Assembly (NCBI GenBank): GCA_028694215.1
Contig: JAQUTW010000004.1
Location: 1-64,000 of the forward strand
Direction of reading: 5' to 3'
Length of the DNA: 64,000 nucleotides
Origin: Paludibacteraceae bacterium
GTDB taxonomy: Bacteria > Bacteroidota > Bacteroidia > Bacteroidales > Paludibacteraceae
This document shows positions 22,378 through 31,293 of this stretch, one piece after another (position 1 is the first letter of the stretch; each line of letters begins with the position of its first letter). The position numbers and the translations under genes are program-made. Below the pieces are notes generated by a model. That model was not told where the DNA came from. It ran no database searches and saw nothing but the letters and a program-made list of their open reading frames with translations.

Positions 22378-23688
22378 TTATCCGTTGAATTTGTCCATTT
22401 CTGAACGTTTGAACTCATCGACAATTGCTATGTAAGGTTTCATCGCCTCGTAGTTCTTATGTCCAGTCCAACGCATAACGACTTCCGCCGGAATGCCAAG
22501 ACGTAGTGCGTTCACCACGAAAGTTCTTCGTGCGGCGTGTGTCGAAAGAAGTTCGTATTTCATCAATGTTTCCTCGTGCCTTTTGTTGCCGATGTAGTAA
22601 ACTCTTTTTATTGGAGTGTCGAAGCAGCAGTACTCGCCTATCTCTTTTATGAACACGTTCATCTTTTGGTTAGTAGGCACAGGAAGGCATTTGTTGTTCT
22701 TGAAGTCGCAGTCCTTGTATTTTTCAAGTATAGCCTTTGAGTATTTGTTCAGCTCGATTCTTAAATCATCGCTCGTCTTTTGTGTTACTATTTCGATGTA
22801 GCCGTCGTGAACGTCTTGCCGTTGCAGTTTAACAACGTCAGAATAGCGAAGCGAAGTGAAGCAGCAGAAGCAGAACACGTCCCTCGCCCTGTCAAGGTAA
22901 GGGCTTGGCATTTCCGTATTGTACATCATTTGCAGTTCGTCCCATGTAAGGTAAACGATTGCATCGTGTATGTCAGTTCCTTTGAGTTTCGCAGAAAACA
23001 GTTCTATTGCTTTTCCGTTGTAGTAACCGTTTTTTCTTGCCCAGCGCATAAACCACTTGAAGTAGTAGATGTATTTCCGTGTGCTTGAATTTTCGTAACC
23101 TCCCTGAATGAAATAGTTTGTCGCACGATTGAAGAAAGCAACGTCAATATCGTTAATATCCATATCGTGTTCAACGATGTTTTCAAGATGCTTTCGCAAC
23201 GACTTGAATTTTTTGATTGTACCGGCAGACCACGAGGAAGAAATGCTTTCAGAATCAATGAAGTTGTCGAAAAGTTCAAACATAGAGTTGTGGCACTTGT
23301 CCTCTTTTGATTTCCCAAGCGCAAGTTCCATTTCGTTTTTTAGTTGGAATTTGTCAGGTATGTTTCCAGCCAACTCGTATCTGTTGAATATTTCGTCAGC
23401 AGTTGATTCGTATGCTGCAATTTCTCTGTTTATTTCACTTGCCGATATGTTATAATGAAACGTGTTGTTCTTGCATCGCATCGTTTCGTAACTCCATTTG
23501 CTTTTTTCTACTTTATACTGAATGAACAACGATACGATGTTTTGATTCCAGCGTATTCGGAATCTGATTCCGTATTGTTCCGGCAATATGTTGTATTTGC
23601 GCTTCACTTGTTTACTGATGATTGAAACATTCCGCCTTTTCCGAGTATTATGTAGTTCGCTGAAATTCCGTAGCTTTCGCATATCCAC
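22378..23688 (-). CDS. Tyrosine recombinase / phage integrase
   Basis: SAM-like N-terminal region and C-terminal R...HAARRTFV...WTGHKNYEAMKPYIAI catalytic pattern. Confidence 0.93.
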   Translation of the reverse strand: MDMRKLRNFSELHNTRKRRNVSIISKQVKRKYNILPEQYGIRFRIRWNQNIVSLFIQYKVEKSKWSYETMRCKNNTFHYNISASEINREIAAYESTADEIFNRYELAGNIPDKFQLKNEMELALGKSKEDKCHNSMFELFDNFIDSESISSSWSAGTIKKFKSLRKHLENIVEHDMDINDIDVAFFNRATNYFIQGGYENSSTRKYIYYFKWFMRWARKNGYYNGKAIELFSAKLKGTDIHDAIVYLTWDELQMMYNTEMPSPYLDRARDVFCFCCFTSLRYSDVVKLQRQDVHDGYIEIVTQKTSDDLRIELNKYSKAILEKYKDCDFKNNKCLPVPTNQKMNVFIKEIGEYCCFDTPIKRVYYIGNKRHEETLMKYELLSTHAARRTFVVNALRLGIPAEVVMRWTGHKNYEAMKPYIAIVDEFKRSEMDKFNG

Positions 23689-23879
23689 TTAATCCATTCG
23701 GGTTTAAGTGTGCGTGTGTCAGGCTCTTTCCTTATCAGCAGGAAATTCCGTCTGTCTATTCCGAACTCCCTTGTGAACGTCTGAACGCCTCGTATCTTTT
23801 TTGATGACACGAGAATCTCGAGCGCTTCAAAGAAACGTTTCGTTATGTACATTCCATCGTCAGAAACCATTGTTGCCAA
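23604..23879 (-). CDS. Small phage DNA-binding-like protein
   Basis: ORF in leftward operon with helix-turn-helix-like composition. Confidence 0.55.
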   Translation of the reverse strand: MATMVSDDGMYITKRFFEALEILVSSKKIRGVQTFTREFGIDRRNFLLIRKEPDTRTLKPEWIKWICESYGISANYIILGKGGMFQSSVNK

Positions 23880-24060
23880 GTATATAGTTAAGTTCCGATA
23901 AGTATTCTGTTACGTCCGATAAGTCATCTCCGGCTACCGTCTTTTTGTCGAGTTCAAGTTGTGCCGCAAGATGTTCCTGCTTTACCATATCAACGTCGAG
24001 TTCCTTATTGACGTATGATTTGTAGATGTTGATGATATTCGTGTACTGCTGTCGTGTCAT
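23860..24060 (-). CDS. Hypothetical small protein in lysogeny operon
   Basis: ORF overlapping both neighbours. Confidence 0.5.
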   Translation of the reverse strand: MTRQQYTNIINIYKSYVNKELDVDMVKQEHLAAQLELDKKTVAGDDLSDVTEYLSELNYILGNNGF

Positions 24061-25097
24061 ATCAGTTTGTGAAGTGCTGCTGATAGTTGTTCTGAATATT
24101 TGTATATGTCGTCAATGGATTCGATTTGTGTCCAATCGTATTGACCGTCTTGAAAAGCTATTCTTTTGCTGTATTGCTTTAATGATAACCTGCAAATCCA
24201 TTTCCAACGGTTATCATCAATGTATATAAGAAAGTATGCCTTGAAATCCTTGTATGTTATCCGTGAAACGTCAATGTCCTTGCGAAGAATGTTTTTGACT
24301 ATCAGAAACGCATCGATTTCCTCGTCAGTCGTTATAATGCCGTCAGAATCGGAAGCGTTTTCGGTTGCCTCTTGTGCCGGTTCTGCGTTTTGTTCTATCG
24401 CATTTGTCAGCCTGTCTTGTATAACATCGTTGATATATGCCAAGATTGCTTTCTTGACTATCGGTGTGCACTGCTCAATCAGTTTCGCCGAATACTTTCC
24501 GTCGTTGATTGACTTTGTGAAATAGCGGACAAATTCTTCCGATGGGTTTACAAAGTCTTGTTCAATGACGCTTTTTATCGCCAACGTTTTTTGAAGCAAT
24601 TCCGCAGTGCTTAAAATGTCGCTTTCGTTGAAGTATGATTTGTGGAACTTCTTCAGCTGCTCGATGTCAGTTTCTTTCAGGTCTGTTATGTCAATATCCA
24701 AGAAAGGCTTTTCGTCCATTATATTAGAGCGTTCAAGGTCTGTGAAGAACTTGTATCGAACTCCGTTTGTCAGAAGCGCAAATCTCGCCTTTGACGGCGT
24801 GAAGTATTTGTACAGTTGCTTGTCGTGCGCATCAAGATTCACGGCGCAATGTTTGCACTCAATCAGCAGTATCGGCTTTCCGCTTTGGAATATTGCGTAA
24901 TCCACTTTGTCGCCGTTTTTGGTTGGTGCATCGCACGTGTATTCCGGCTTTACTTCCTGCGGCTCAAATATGTTATATCCGAGAGCCTGAATCATCGGGA
25001 GTATCAGCGAGTTCTTTGTCGCTTCTTCCGTAGCAATGTTATCCTTGTTTTTCTCGTAGCGGTCTGCTATTTGAAGAACTGCATCTTTAAAGTCCAT
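24057..25097 (-). CDS. HsdR N-terminal-like PD-(D/E)xK nuclease, no methyltransferase partner adjacent
   Basis: TKNGDKVDYAIFQSGKPILLIECKH matches the D...ECK nuclease core; N-terminal region typical of HSDR_N. Confidence 0.8.
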   Translation of the reverse strand: MDFKDAVLQIADRYEKNKDNIATEEATKNSLILPMIQALGYNIFEPQEVKPEYTCDAPTKNGDKVDYAIFQSGKPILLIECKHCAVNLDAHDKQLYKYFTPSKARFALLTNGVRYKFFTDLERSNIMDEKPFLDIDITDLKETDIEQLKKFHKSYFNESDILSTAELLQKTLAIKSVIEQDFVNPSEEFVRYFTKSINDGKYSAKLIEQCTPIVKKAILAYINDVIQDRLTNAIEQNAEPAQEATENASDSDGIITTDEEIDAFLIVKNILRKDIDVSRITYKDFKAYFLIYIDDNRWKWICRLSLKQYSKRIAFQDGQYDWTQIESIDDIYKYSEQLSAALHKLI

Positions 25098-25099
25098 AG

Positions 25100-25471
25100 T
25101 TATTTCTTGGTTAAGTTATTAATTGTTTCCTGTTGGTTTTCTATTATTGTAATCAACCGTTCCAAACTTCTGCTGTTTCTGTTATGTATTTCTACGTTAA
25201 TTTCGCCTTGACTGATTAGTTTGTCCAACCGTGTTGTTTCCGTATCGTCTAACAGTTTTTTCTTTGTTTGTTTATCTGATGATTGCGTATTTGCAACTTC
25301 ATCGTCCGAAATCATTGAACGCAATATTGCGTGTTTTGATGCAGGTATTTTTTTTCCTGCTTCCCAATTCTGCACGGTTCTAATTGAAACGCCAATCATT
25401 TCAGCAAGTTTTTCCTGTGAAATATCTAATTTGTCACGTATTGTTTTTATATATAAATCGTTCATATTCAA
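25100..25471 (-). CDS. XRE-family repressor-like regulator
   Basis: HTH_3 motif ISQEKLAEMIGVSIRTVQNWEAGKKIPASKHAILRSM; divergent from early operon. Confidence 0.85.
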   Translation of the reverse strand: MNMNDLYIKTIRDKLDISQEKLAEMIGVSIRTVQNWEAGKKIPASKHAILRSMISDDEVANTQSSDKQTKKKLLDDTETTRLDKLISQGEINVEIHNRNSRSLERLITIIENQQETINNLTKK

Positions 25472-25498
25472 CAGTTTAAGTGTGTTGATGAAAATAAT

Positions 25499-25514
25499 TA
25501 TGAAATATTGCGTA
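25499..25514. promoter_or_regulatory. Imperfect operator half of the lysogeny switch
   Basis: TATGAAATATTGCGTA, similar to the perfect palindrome at 25530. Confidence 0.5.
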
Positions 25515-25529
25515 TTTTTCTTTGTTCAT

Positions 25530-25551
25530 TACGAAATATTTCGTATCTTTG
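25530..25551 (+). promoter_or_regulatory. Perfect 16-bp palindromic operator overlapping a Bacteroidetes -7 element
   Basis: TACGAAATATTTCGTA then TATCTTTG; TTTG at 25521-25524 with 19-nt spacer. Confidence 0.75.
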
Positions 25552-25638
25552 CCAACAATAATAATATCAATTTTATTGGTGCAAATATAGTGATTTTATT
25601 GTGATTACAATTTATGTACTAACAAAAAAACGTAAAAA

Positions 25639-25863
25639 ATGACACAGACTTATCAAAATTTAAAGGATTTCGCAGACGAATTTGTGAGTAAAGGCGGAAC
25701 AAAAAAAGAGTTGCAGCGTAAGATTGCTGCCGAACTTGGCGTATCTGTAAACACGGCCATTAATTGGACTTGTTTGGATAGCAGGACTTCAAACCAGAAG
25801 ATGCTCGAAAAATTGTCCGAAATGACAGGCATTCCGCAAGAAAACTTGTTCCGTAGGCATTGA
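25639..25863 (+). CDS. Small Cro-like HTH protein
   Basis: AAELGVSVNTAINWTCLDSRTSNQKMLEKLSEMTGI. Confidence 0.65.
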   Translation: MTQTYQNLKDFADEFVSKGGTKKELQRKIAAELGVSVNTAINWTCLDSRTSNQKMLEKLSEMTGIPQENLFRRH

Positions 25864-25867
25864 TATT

Positions 25868-26410
25868 ATGGAGTACGAATTTTACAACTTCAACGATGAA
25901 GTTTGGTATCGTACCGATACCGACAACGACAAGCTCACAGAGCGAAGCACTGATGTCGTAAACTTCATGCTTGATAAGATTTACAACCTATATCCTGATG
26001 CGTATGCTGCTCTCGATAAGATGTTTAAGGGATTGAATGTCGATATGCGCCTTAAACGTTTCCGTATGGTTCAGCGTTTCTGCAAATGCAATTTTGGCGA
26101 GATTGACAATATCGTTGATATTGACAATTCCGGCAAATTCACGTTTGAGCGTGTTTCCTGCCCTTTGCGGGGCGAATGCCAGCATGAGTGTGTTATCTGC
26201 CAGCCGAAGTTCAACAGCCGAATATCGGCCGCAGAAATGCGTGTGTTGAAACTTGTGTTTGAAGGCAAGACGAAAGAAACGATTTCCGAAACTCTTTTCT
26301 TGTCAGTGAACACAGTTTCAAACCATATCCGAAACGCTTTCGTTCGCATCGGAATCCACTCGAAAGCGGAGTTCATTGATTATGCGCACCGTAACCATTT
26401 ATTCGATTAA
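25868..26410 (+). CDS. LuxR/GerE-type HTH regulator with a Cys cluster
   Basis: C-terminal AEMRVLKLVFEGKTKETISETLFLSVNTVSNHIRNAFVRIGIHSKAEFIDYA. Confidence 0.8.
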   Translation: MEYEFYNFNDEVWYRTDTDNDKLTERSTDVVNFMLDKIYNLYPDAYAALDKMFKGLNVDMRLKRFRMVQRFCKCNFGEIDNIVDIDNSGKFTFERVSCPLRGECQHECVICQPKFNSRISAAEMRVLKLVFEGKTKETISETLFLSVNTVSNHIRNAFVRIGIHSKAEFIDYAHRNHLFD

Positions 26411-26413
26411 ATT

Positions 26414-26689
26414 ATGAACAGCAATACTCCATTATGGCAATTGACAGTTGGCGAGTTTCAGGACTTGGTAAAATCGTGCGTTGGTGAGGCAAATGTCGTT
26501 CCACCAACAAAAAAGTATTGCTACGGTCTTGACGGCATCGCATCCGTTCTCGGTTGTTCAAGAAGTTCGGCCGCAAGATACAAGAGATTGGGCTTTCTTG
26601 ACGGTGCTATAACGCAAGTAGGTAAGAGCATCGTAATCGATTCTGAAAAAGCCATCGAAATGCTGAAAAAAAATAAGGCAAGGCGCTGA
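26414..26689 (+). CDS. DUF3853-like DNA-binding protein
   Basis: LWQLTVGEFQDLV...YGLDGIASVLGCSRSSAARYKRLGFLDGAI. Confidence 0.7.
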   Translation: MNSNTPLWQLTVGEFQDLVKSCVGEANVVPPTKKYCYGLDGIASVLGCSRSSAARYKRLGFLDGAITQVGKSIVIDSEKAIEMLKKNKARR

Positions 26690-26771
26690 TTTTTAGGTCG
26701 TTAAATTTTTTTATATCAAAAATTTTCATTATCTTTACAACTGTAAACCAGATACTTAACTAACAAGAATT
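26684..26771 (+). promoter_or_regulatory. Early promoter repeat A
   Basis: GCTGATTTTTAGGTCGTTAAATTTTTTTATATCAAA...TATCTTTAC; near-identical to the repeat at 31976. Confidence 0.7.
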
Positions 26772-28688
26772 ATGAAAGGAATTATACTAAAAGAAATGAA
26801 ATTGACAAACTTCAAAGGCGTTAGCTCTTTGGAATGTCAGTTCAACGCTTGTTCTGCTTCCGTAAGAGGCAAGAACGGCTCTGGAAAGAGTACGCTGTAC
26901 GATGCGTACTTGTGGTGTCTTTTCGGTAAGAACTATGCCGGTTTGAACATCAATGTTCAACCGCTTACCGAAACTAACGAAATAGTTCACAAGGTTAATA
27001 CCGAAGTTGAACTTAAACTGCTTGTCGATGGAAAGGAAGTGACCGTCAAACGCACACAGAAAGAACAATGGTCTGTTCCTCGTGGAAAACACGAAGAGGA
27101 GTTCAAAGGTAACGTTCAAGACCGATTTTATAACGATGTACCGTGCGGAGTTTCGGAGTTCAACGAAAAACTGTCTGCAATCTGCAACGTTGATGATTGG
27201 TTTATGCTATCATCTGTTTCCGCTTTTATTGGATTAAAGCAGGAAGATAGGCGCAGAAAATTGACCGCTATTGCAGGCGAGGTTTCCGATATGGAAATAG
27301 CAAAGGACTATCCACATATCATTGAGTCTTTGAACTCCGGCAAAACTATTGACGAACTCCGCCGGCAAAACAAATTGGCTCTGTCAAAATCAAAGATAGA
27401 ACTTGACGAAATCCCGAGCCGAATAGACCAGCAGGAAAAGTTGAGGGTTACGGATGTTGATTACGATGCGTTGCTTAAACGCAATGAATCAGTAAACTCC
27501 GAAATCGCATCAATTGATTTGAAACTGCAGTCGAAAGACGATGGCGGTTCTATGAAAGAGTTGGTCGCAAAGAAAAGTCGGATAATATCCGACTTGTCGG
27601 ACATCGAAACATCGTTGTCTAACGAACGTCAGAAGAAATACCAATCTATCAGCAACGAGTTGAGCGACTTGAAAGTCAGAGCTTCACGCATTGAGCATGA
27701 AAAGGCTGAACTTATCGAAGAAAACGAAAAGTTTAGAAAACGTAACGAAGTACTTAAAGTCGATTTTAACGGTCTATCTGTACGTTGGACGGAAGAAAAT
27801 AGTCGAGAGTATAAAATGGACTTCGATACCGCTTGCCCAACCTGCGGCAGACCTTACGACGAGGAAACAACGGCAGAGTTCAAGGAACAATCAGTCAACC
27901 GTTTCAACGAACGGAAATTGTCGAAACTTAAAGACATCGAAAACGATGCTCTCGCAGTGAAGAAAAACATTGCTGGCAACAACGAAAGAATTTCCGTAAA
28001 CGAAAAAAAGTTGTCCGAAATCGAAACAGTTCCTCAATCAAAATTGTCGGAGTTGGAGTTAAAGTTGTCAGAAGTTCCGACCGTTGAATGCGCCAAAGCT
28101 GCGCATTCAGAATATCAGAAGTTGTCAGCAGAACTGCAGTCTGTTGAATCGGAAATAAAGTCCTATGTACTTCCGCAAGTCGATAGTTCGCTGCTATCAC
28201 GGAAATCAGAACTGCAAGCTGAACTTTCCGCTAACATCGGAAAACTTGCAACGAAAGAAACGAATAAGCGAATTGATGCACTTCTTGCAGAACTTCAAGA
28301 ACGTTCAAAATCGCTTTCGCAATCAATCGCTAATCTTGACCAAGTTGAGTTTGAAATCCAAGCGTTCAAGAAAGCTAAGATAAGCATCGTTGAAGAAAAG
28401 GTTTCAGCTTTATTTGACATCGTAAAATGGAAGATGTACGAACCGAACATCACTAACGACGGCGAAAAGGAAATCTGTCAGGCTATTATAGACGGAAAGC
28501 CTTACGAAAGTCAAAACACCGCAATGAAAGTCAATGCAGGGATTGACATCATCAACGGACTGTCAGTTGCAAGTGAAGTTTCTGTACCGCTATTTATCGA
28601 CAACAAGGAAAGCGTTACTAATATTATCGAAAGCGCATCACAGATAATTGCGCTGGAAGTAAGCGATTGCGATTTAACCATTAATTAA
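26772..28688 (+). CDS. SbcC/SMC-like AAA ATPase with zinc-hook-like CPTCGRPY
   Basis: Walker A RGKNGSGKSTLYDAYLWCLFG; coiled coil; CPTCGRPY. Confidence 0.85.
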   Translation: MKGIILKEMKLTNFKGVSSLECQFNACSASVRGKNGSGKSTLYDAYLWCLFGKNYAGLNINVQPLTETNEIVHKVNTEVELKLLVDGKEVTVKRTQKEQWSVPRGKHEEEFKGNVQDRFYNDVPCGVSEFNEKLSAICNVDDWFMLSSVSAFIGLKQEDRRRKLTAIAGEVSDMEIAKDYPHIIESLNSGKTIDELRRQNKLALSKSKIELDEIPSRIDQQEKLRVTDVDYDALLKRNESVNSEIASIDLKLQSKDDGGSMKELVAKKSRIISDLSDIETSLSNERQKKYQSISNELSDLKVRASRIEHEKAELIEENEKFRKRNEVLKVDFNGLSVRWTEENSREYKMDFDTACPTCGRPYDEETTAEFKEQSVNRFNERKLSKLKDIENDALAVKKNIAGNNERISVNEKKLSEIETVPQSKLSELELKLSEVPTVECAKAAHSEYQKLSAELQSVESEIKSYVLPQVDSSLLSRKSELQAELSANIGKLATKETNKRIDALLAELQERSKSLSQSIANLDQVEFEIQAFKKAKISIVEEKVSALFDIVKWKMYEPNITNDGEKEICQAIIDGKPYESQNTAMKVNAGIDIINGLSVASEVSVPLFIDNKESVTNIIESASQIIALEVSDCDLTIN

Positions 28689-28691
28689 GGT

Positions 28692-28804
28692 TTTGTGGTT
28701 GGCGGATAGAGGGTAATCCGCAATAATAAGGTTGCAACAAAGTCCCGCGTTCGACTGCAACACGAATGTCTGCCCAGTGTGAGGTTCGATTCCTCGCCCA
28801 CAAA
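28692..28804 (+). other. tRNA-like structured element (acceptor-, D- and T-arm-like) with expanded anticodon region
   Basis: TTTGTGG/CCACAAA, GCGGAT/ATCCGC, GTTGCA/TGCAAC, TGAGG-TTCGATT-CCTCG pairings. Confidence 0.45.
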
Positions 28805-28844
28805 CGAAGCGTTTTTTTTATTAACAATTAACAATTAACTAATT

Positions 28845-29714
28845 ATGGAAGAGCAAGAAAGACAATTGGCACGTGTCGAGGAAATGACACCTGCACGCTT
28901 TAACTTCTTTGACAAAGGTCAGTTTGAAGTTATGCAACGAGTAAGTAACCTGTTCGCTCATTCGGAGCTTGTGCCTGATATGTACAAGGCGACCGACAAG
29001 CAGAGCGAACAAAAAGCGATAGCGAACTGTATGCTCGCTATCGAAATAAGCCAAAGGATGGGTGCAAGTCCTTTGATGGTTATGCAAAACCTAATCATCA
29101 TCTACGGCAGACCAAGTTGGTCAAGCAAGTTCCTTATATCAACTGTGAATACCTGCGGACGTTTTAACACTTTGAAGTACAGAATCACAAACAAAGGAAA
29201 AGTCGGAAAGATTGAATACACCGACTACGCTTGGAACGACCAACAAAGAAAGAAAGTTGCTGTAACGAAAGTGTTTGACGGAAGCAACATCGACAACCTC
29301 GAATGTGTTGCCTACACAACGGAAAAGGGTAGTACTGACACTCTCGAAAGTTCGCCTATCTCCATTGCGCTTGCAATCAAAGAGGGATGGTACACGAAAG
29401 CAGGTTCAAAGTGGCAGACGATGCCCGAACAGATGTTGCGCTATCGTGCGGCAAGTTTTTGGACTAATGCTTATGCACCTGAGTTGTCAATGGGTATGCG
29501 GACAGATGATGAAGTCCGTGATATAGTTGATGCCGAGTACGAGGAACTTCCGACAGAAAAGCGTGTCAAGAAAGAGATTGACAATAACGCCAACAAAGAG
29601 CCATTGCCGGCAGAAGAAAAGAAAGAAGAGCAGAAAGAAACTTCCGAATCGAATCCATTAGGTGCTCAAAAAATGCCTGAAATATTCAACAATGGAATTG
29701 AAAGTGCTGAATAG
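28845..29714 (+). CDS. RecT-like single-strand annealing protein
   Basis: AIANCMLAIEISQRMGASPLMVMQNLIIIYGRPSWSSKFLI...KWQTMPEQMLRYRAASFWTNAYAPEL. Confidence 0.8.
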   Translation: MEEQERQLARVEEMTPARFNFFDKGQFEVMQRVSNLFAHSELVPDMYKATDKQSEQKAIANCMLAIEISQRMGASPLMVMQNLIIIYGRPSWSSKFLISTVNTCGRFNTLKYRITNKGKVGKIEYTDYAWNDQQRKKVAVTKVFDGSNIDNLECVAYTTEKGSTDTLESSPISIALAIKEGWYTKAGSKWQTMPEQMLRYRAASFWTNAYAPELSMGMRTDDEVRDIVDAEYEELPTEKRVKKEIDNNANKEPLPAEEKKEEQKETSESNPLGAQKMPEIFNNGIESAE

Positions 29715-30429
29715 CGGAAGCAAGGCCAACGGCTATGTATTGCAGAACGATACGGAAGCAATCGTGATTGAGTGCGGTTGCCCCGTATCGGACTGCTTGC
29801 AGGCCGTTAACTTCCAATCGAGCAAGATTGTCGCTTGTCTCGTATCGCACGAGCATGGCGACCATGCAAAGCATATCGAAAAGTATATGGAGTATATGCC
29901 TGTGTACTGCTCGAAAGGTACAGCAGAAGCTATAACGTACAAAAGCAAACGCAGACCTACCGTATTGCGATGTTTCCAAAAACTTGTTGCCGGAAACTTC
30001 GTTATACAGACTTTCGATACCCAGCACGATAGTGCAGAACCGTTTGGTTTTGTTATCGAACACCCCGAAATTGGAAAGTTGCTGTTTGCAACAGATACTT
30101 ACTACATCAAGTATAAGTTTGACAATTTGACAAACGTAATGATTGAGTGCAACTACGACAAGGACATTTTGAACGAAAACGTTTACAACGGACTTTTGCA
30201 CCCAGTCGTTCAAGAACGGACAATCCGTTCGCACATGGAGATTGACACGACCATTAAGACTTTGAAAGACAATGATGCCTCGCATCTTAACCAAGTCGTG
30301 TTGCTTCATTTATCGGGTAATAATGCAAGCCCCGAAGAATTTCAAAAACGTGTCTCTTTGGCGATTGGGAAGTGTGTTTCTGTCGCACATAAGGGACTTA
30401 ATTTAATCGTCAATAAAACACCTTTTTAA
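29692..30429 (+). CDS. MBL-fold metallohydrolase
   Basis: VSHEHGDHAKHIEKYM, FATDTYYIKYKF; start chosen at MELKVLNSG rather than the upstream in-frame M at 29662. Confidence 0.8.
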   Translation: MELKVLNSGSKANGYVLQNDTEAIVIECGCPVSDCLQAVNFQSSKIVACLVSHEHGDHAKHIEKYMEYMPVYCSKGTAEAITYKSKRRPTVLRCFQKLVAGNFVIQTFDTQHDSAEPFGFVIEHPEIGKLLFATDTYYIKYKFDNLTNVMIECNYDKDILNENVYNGLLHPVVQERTIRSHMEIDTTIKTLKDNDASHLNQVVLLHLSGNNASPEEFQKRVSLAIGKCVSVAHKGLNLIVNKTPF

Positions 30430-30432
30430 AAA

Positions 30433-30711
30433 ATGAAAGCAAAAAAAGTAACCTATCAGAGATGTTTCAATTTAGGAAACTATCAAAACGAAGTAATCGG
30501 CATCGAACTCGAAGTGGAAGATGGCGATAAAGCGCAAGACGTACTCGACAACGCACGAAAGTTCGTTGAAAAGCAACGCAATGAAGATGATTCGAAGCGC
30601 AAGGAGTGCGAGAGCATAGTAGCCAACCCTGACGACTACACAGGAAAGAGGGTAAATCAAGCCGCTAAATGGCTTGAAGAAAACAGAATTGAACAAGAAT
30701 TACCTTTTTAA
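30433..30711 (+). CDS. Hypothetical phage protein
   Basis: ORF in compact early operon. Confidence 0.55.
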   Translation: MKAKKVTYQRCFNLGNYQNEVIGIELEVEDGDKAQDVLDNARKFVEKQRNEDDSKRKECESIVANPDDYTGKRVNQAAKWLEENRIEQELPF

Positions 30712-30723
30712 AAACTTACGACT

Positions 30724-31293
30724 ATGGCAGAAAAACAGAATTTTTTAGGGAAGCCGCACCTTTGCTGCGGCGAAGACACGAACAGACCAAATTTGCAACG
30801 CGTATACTTTATTGACGGATACGCCTACGCCTCCGATGCGCATTGCTTGATTAAGCAATCGTTGTTTTATTACACAAAAGTGATAAACTACGAATTGCTT
30901 GAAGGGCATTCGATACACCGTAACAGCTTTGAGAATATCCTAAAATTCCAGATAGCGCAGGCTAACGACGAAGGAATTGAGTGCTGGGACGAAAACGGCA
31001 AACGTGCTTTCTTCCCATACAACGACGAAAATTACAAAGGCGACAATGTCCCGGGTTTTGAAGCGATTCTAAATCACAACCCAATTGTTTCGTTGCCTGA
31101 AATCGGCATTGATGCCACTCTTGTAGATAAAGTGTCGAAAGCCTTTGCAGGTAATAATAAAGGCTTCAAACTCCAATTCTGTGGAATTGACAAACCGATG
31201 CGATGCTACTGTGTTGGCTACGAAGAACAAGAAGCAGTCATAATGCCGATGGTATTAGAGGAAACTATTGACTTTGGTAGTGATGCAGATTGA
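30724..31293 (+). CDS. Possible DnaN-like (sliding clamp-like) phage protein
   Basis: RVYFIDGYAYASDAHCLI resembles the clamp A-T-D-x-H-R-L pattern; C-terminal AVIMPMVLEE resembles DnaN MPMRL. Confidence 0.45.
   Translation: MAEKQNFLGKPHLCCGEDTNRPNLQRVYFIDGYAYASDAHCLIKQSLFYYTKVINYELLEGHSIHRNSFENILKFQIAQANDEGIECWDENGKRAFFPYNDENYKGDNVPGFEAILNHNPIVSLPEIGIDATLVDKVSKAFAGNNKGFKLQFCGIDKPMRCYCVGYEEQEAVIMPMVLEETIDFGSDAD

Noticed and set aside
29686-30309. 207-aa minus-strand ORF opposite the MBL-fold gene
   Set aside because: Antisense shadow of a well-supported coding frame; low-complexity Val/Cys-rich product with no recognisable motif.
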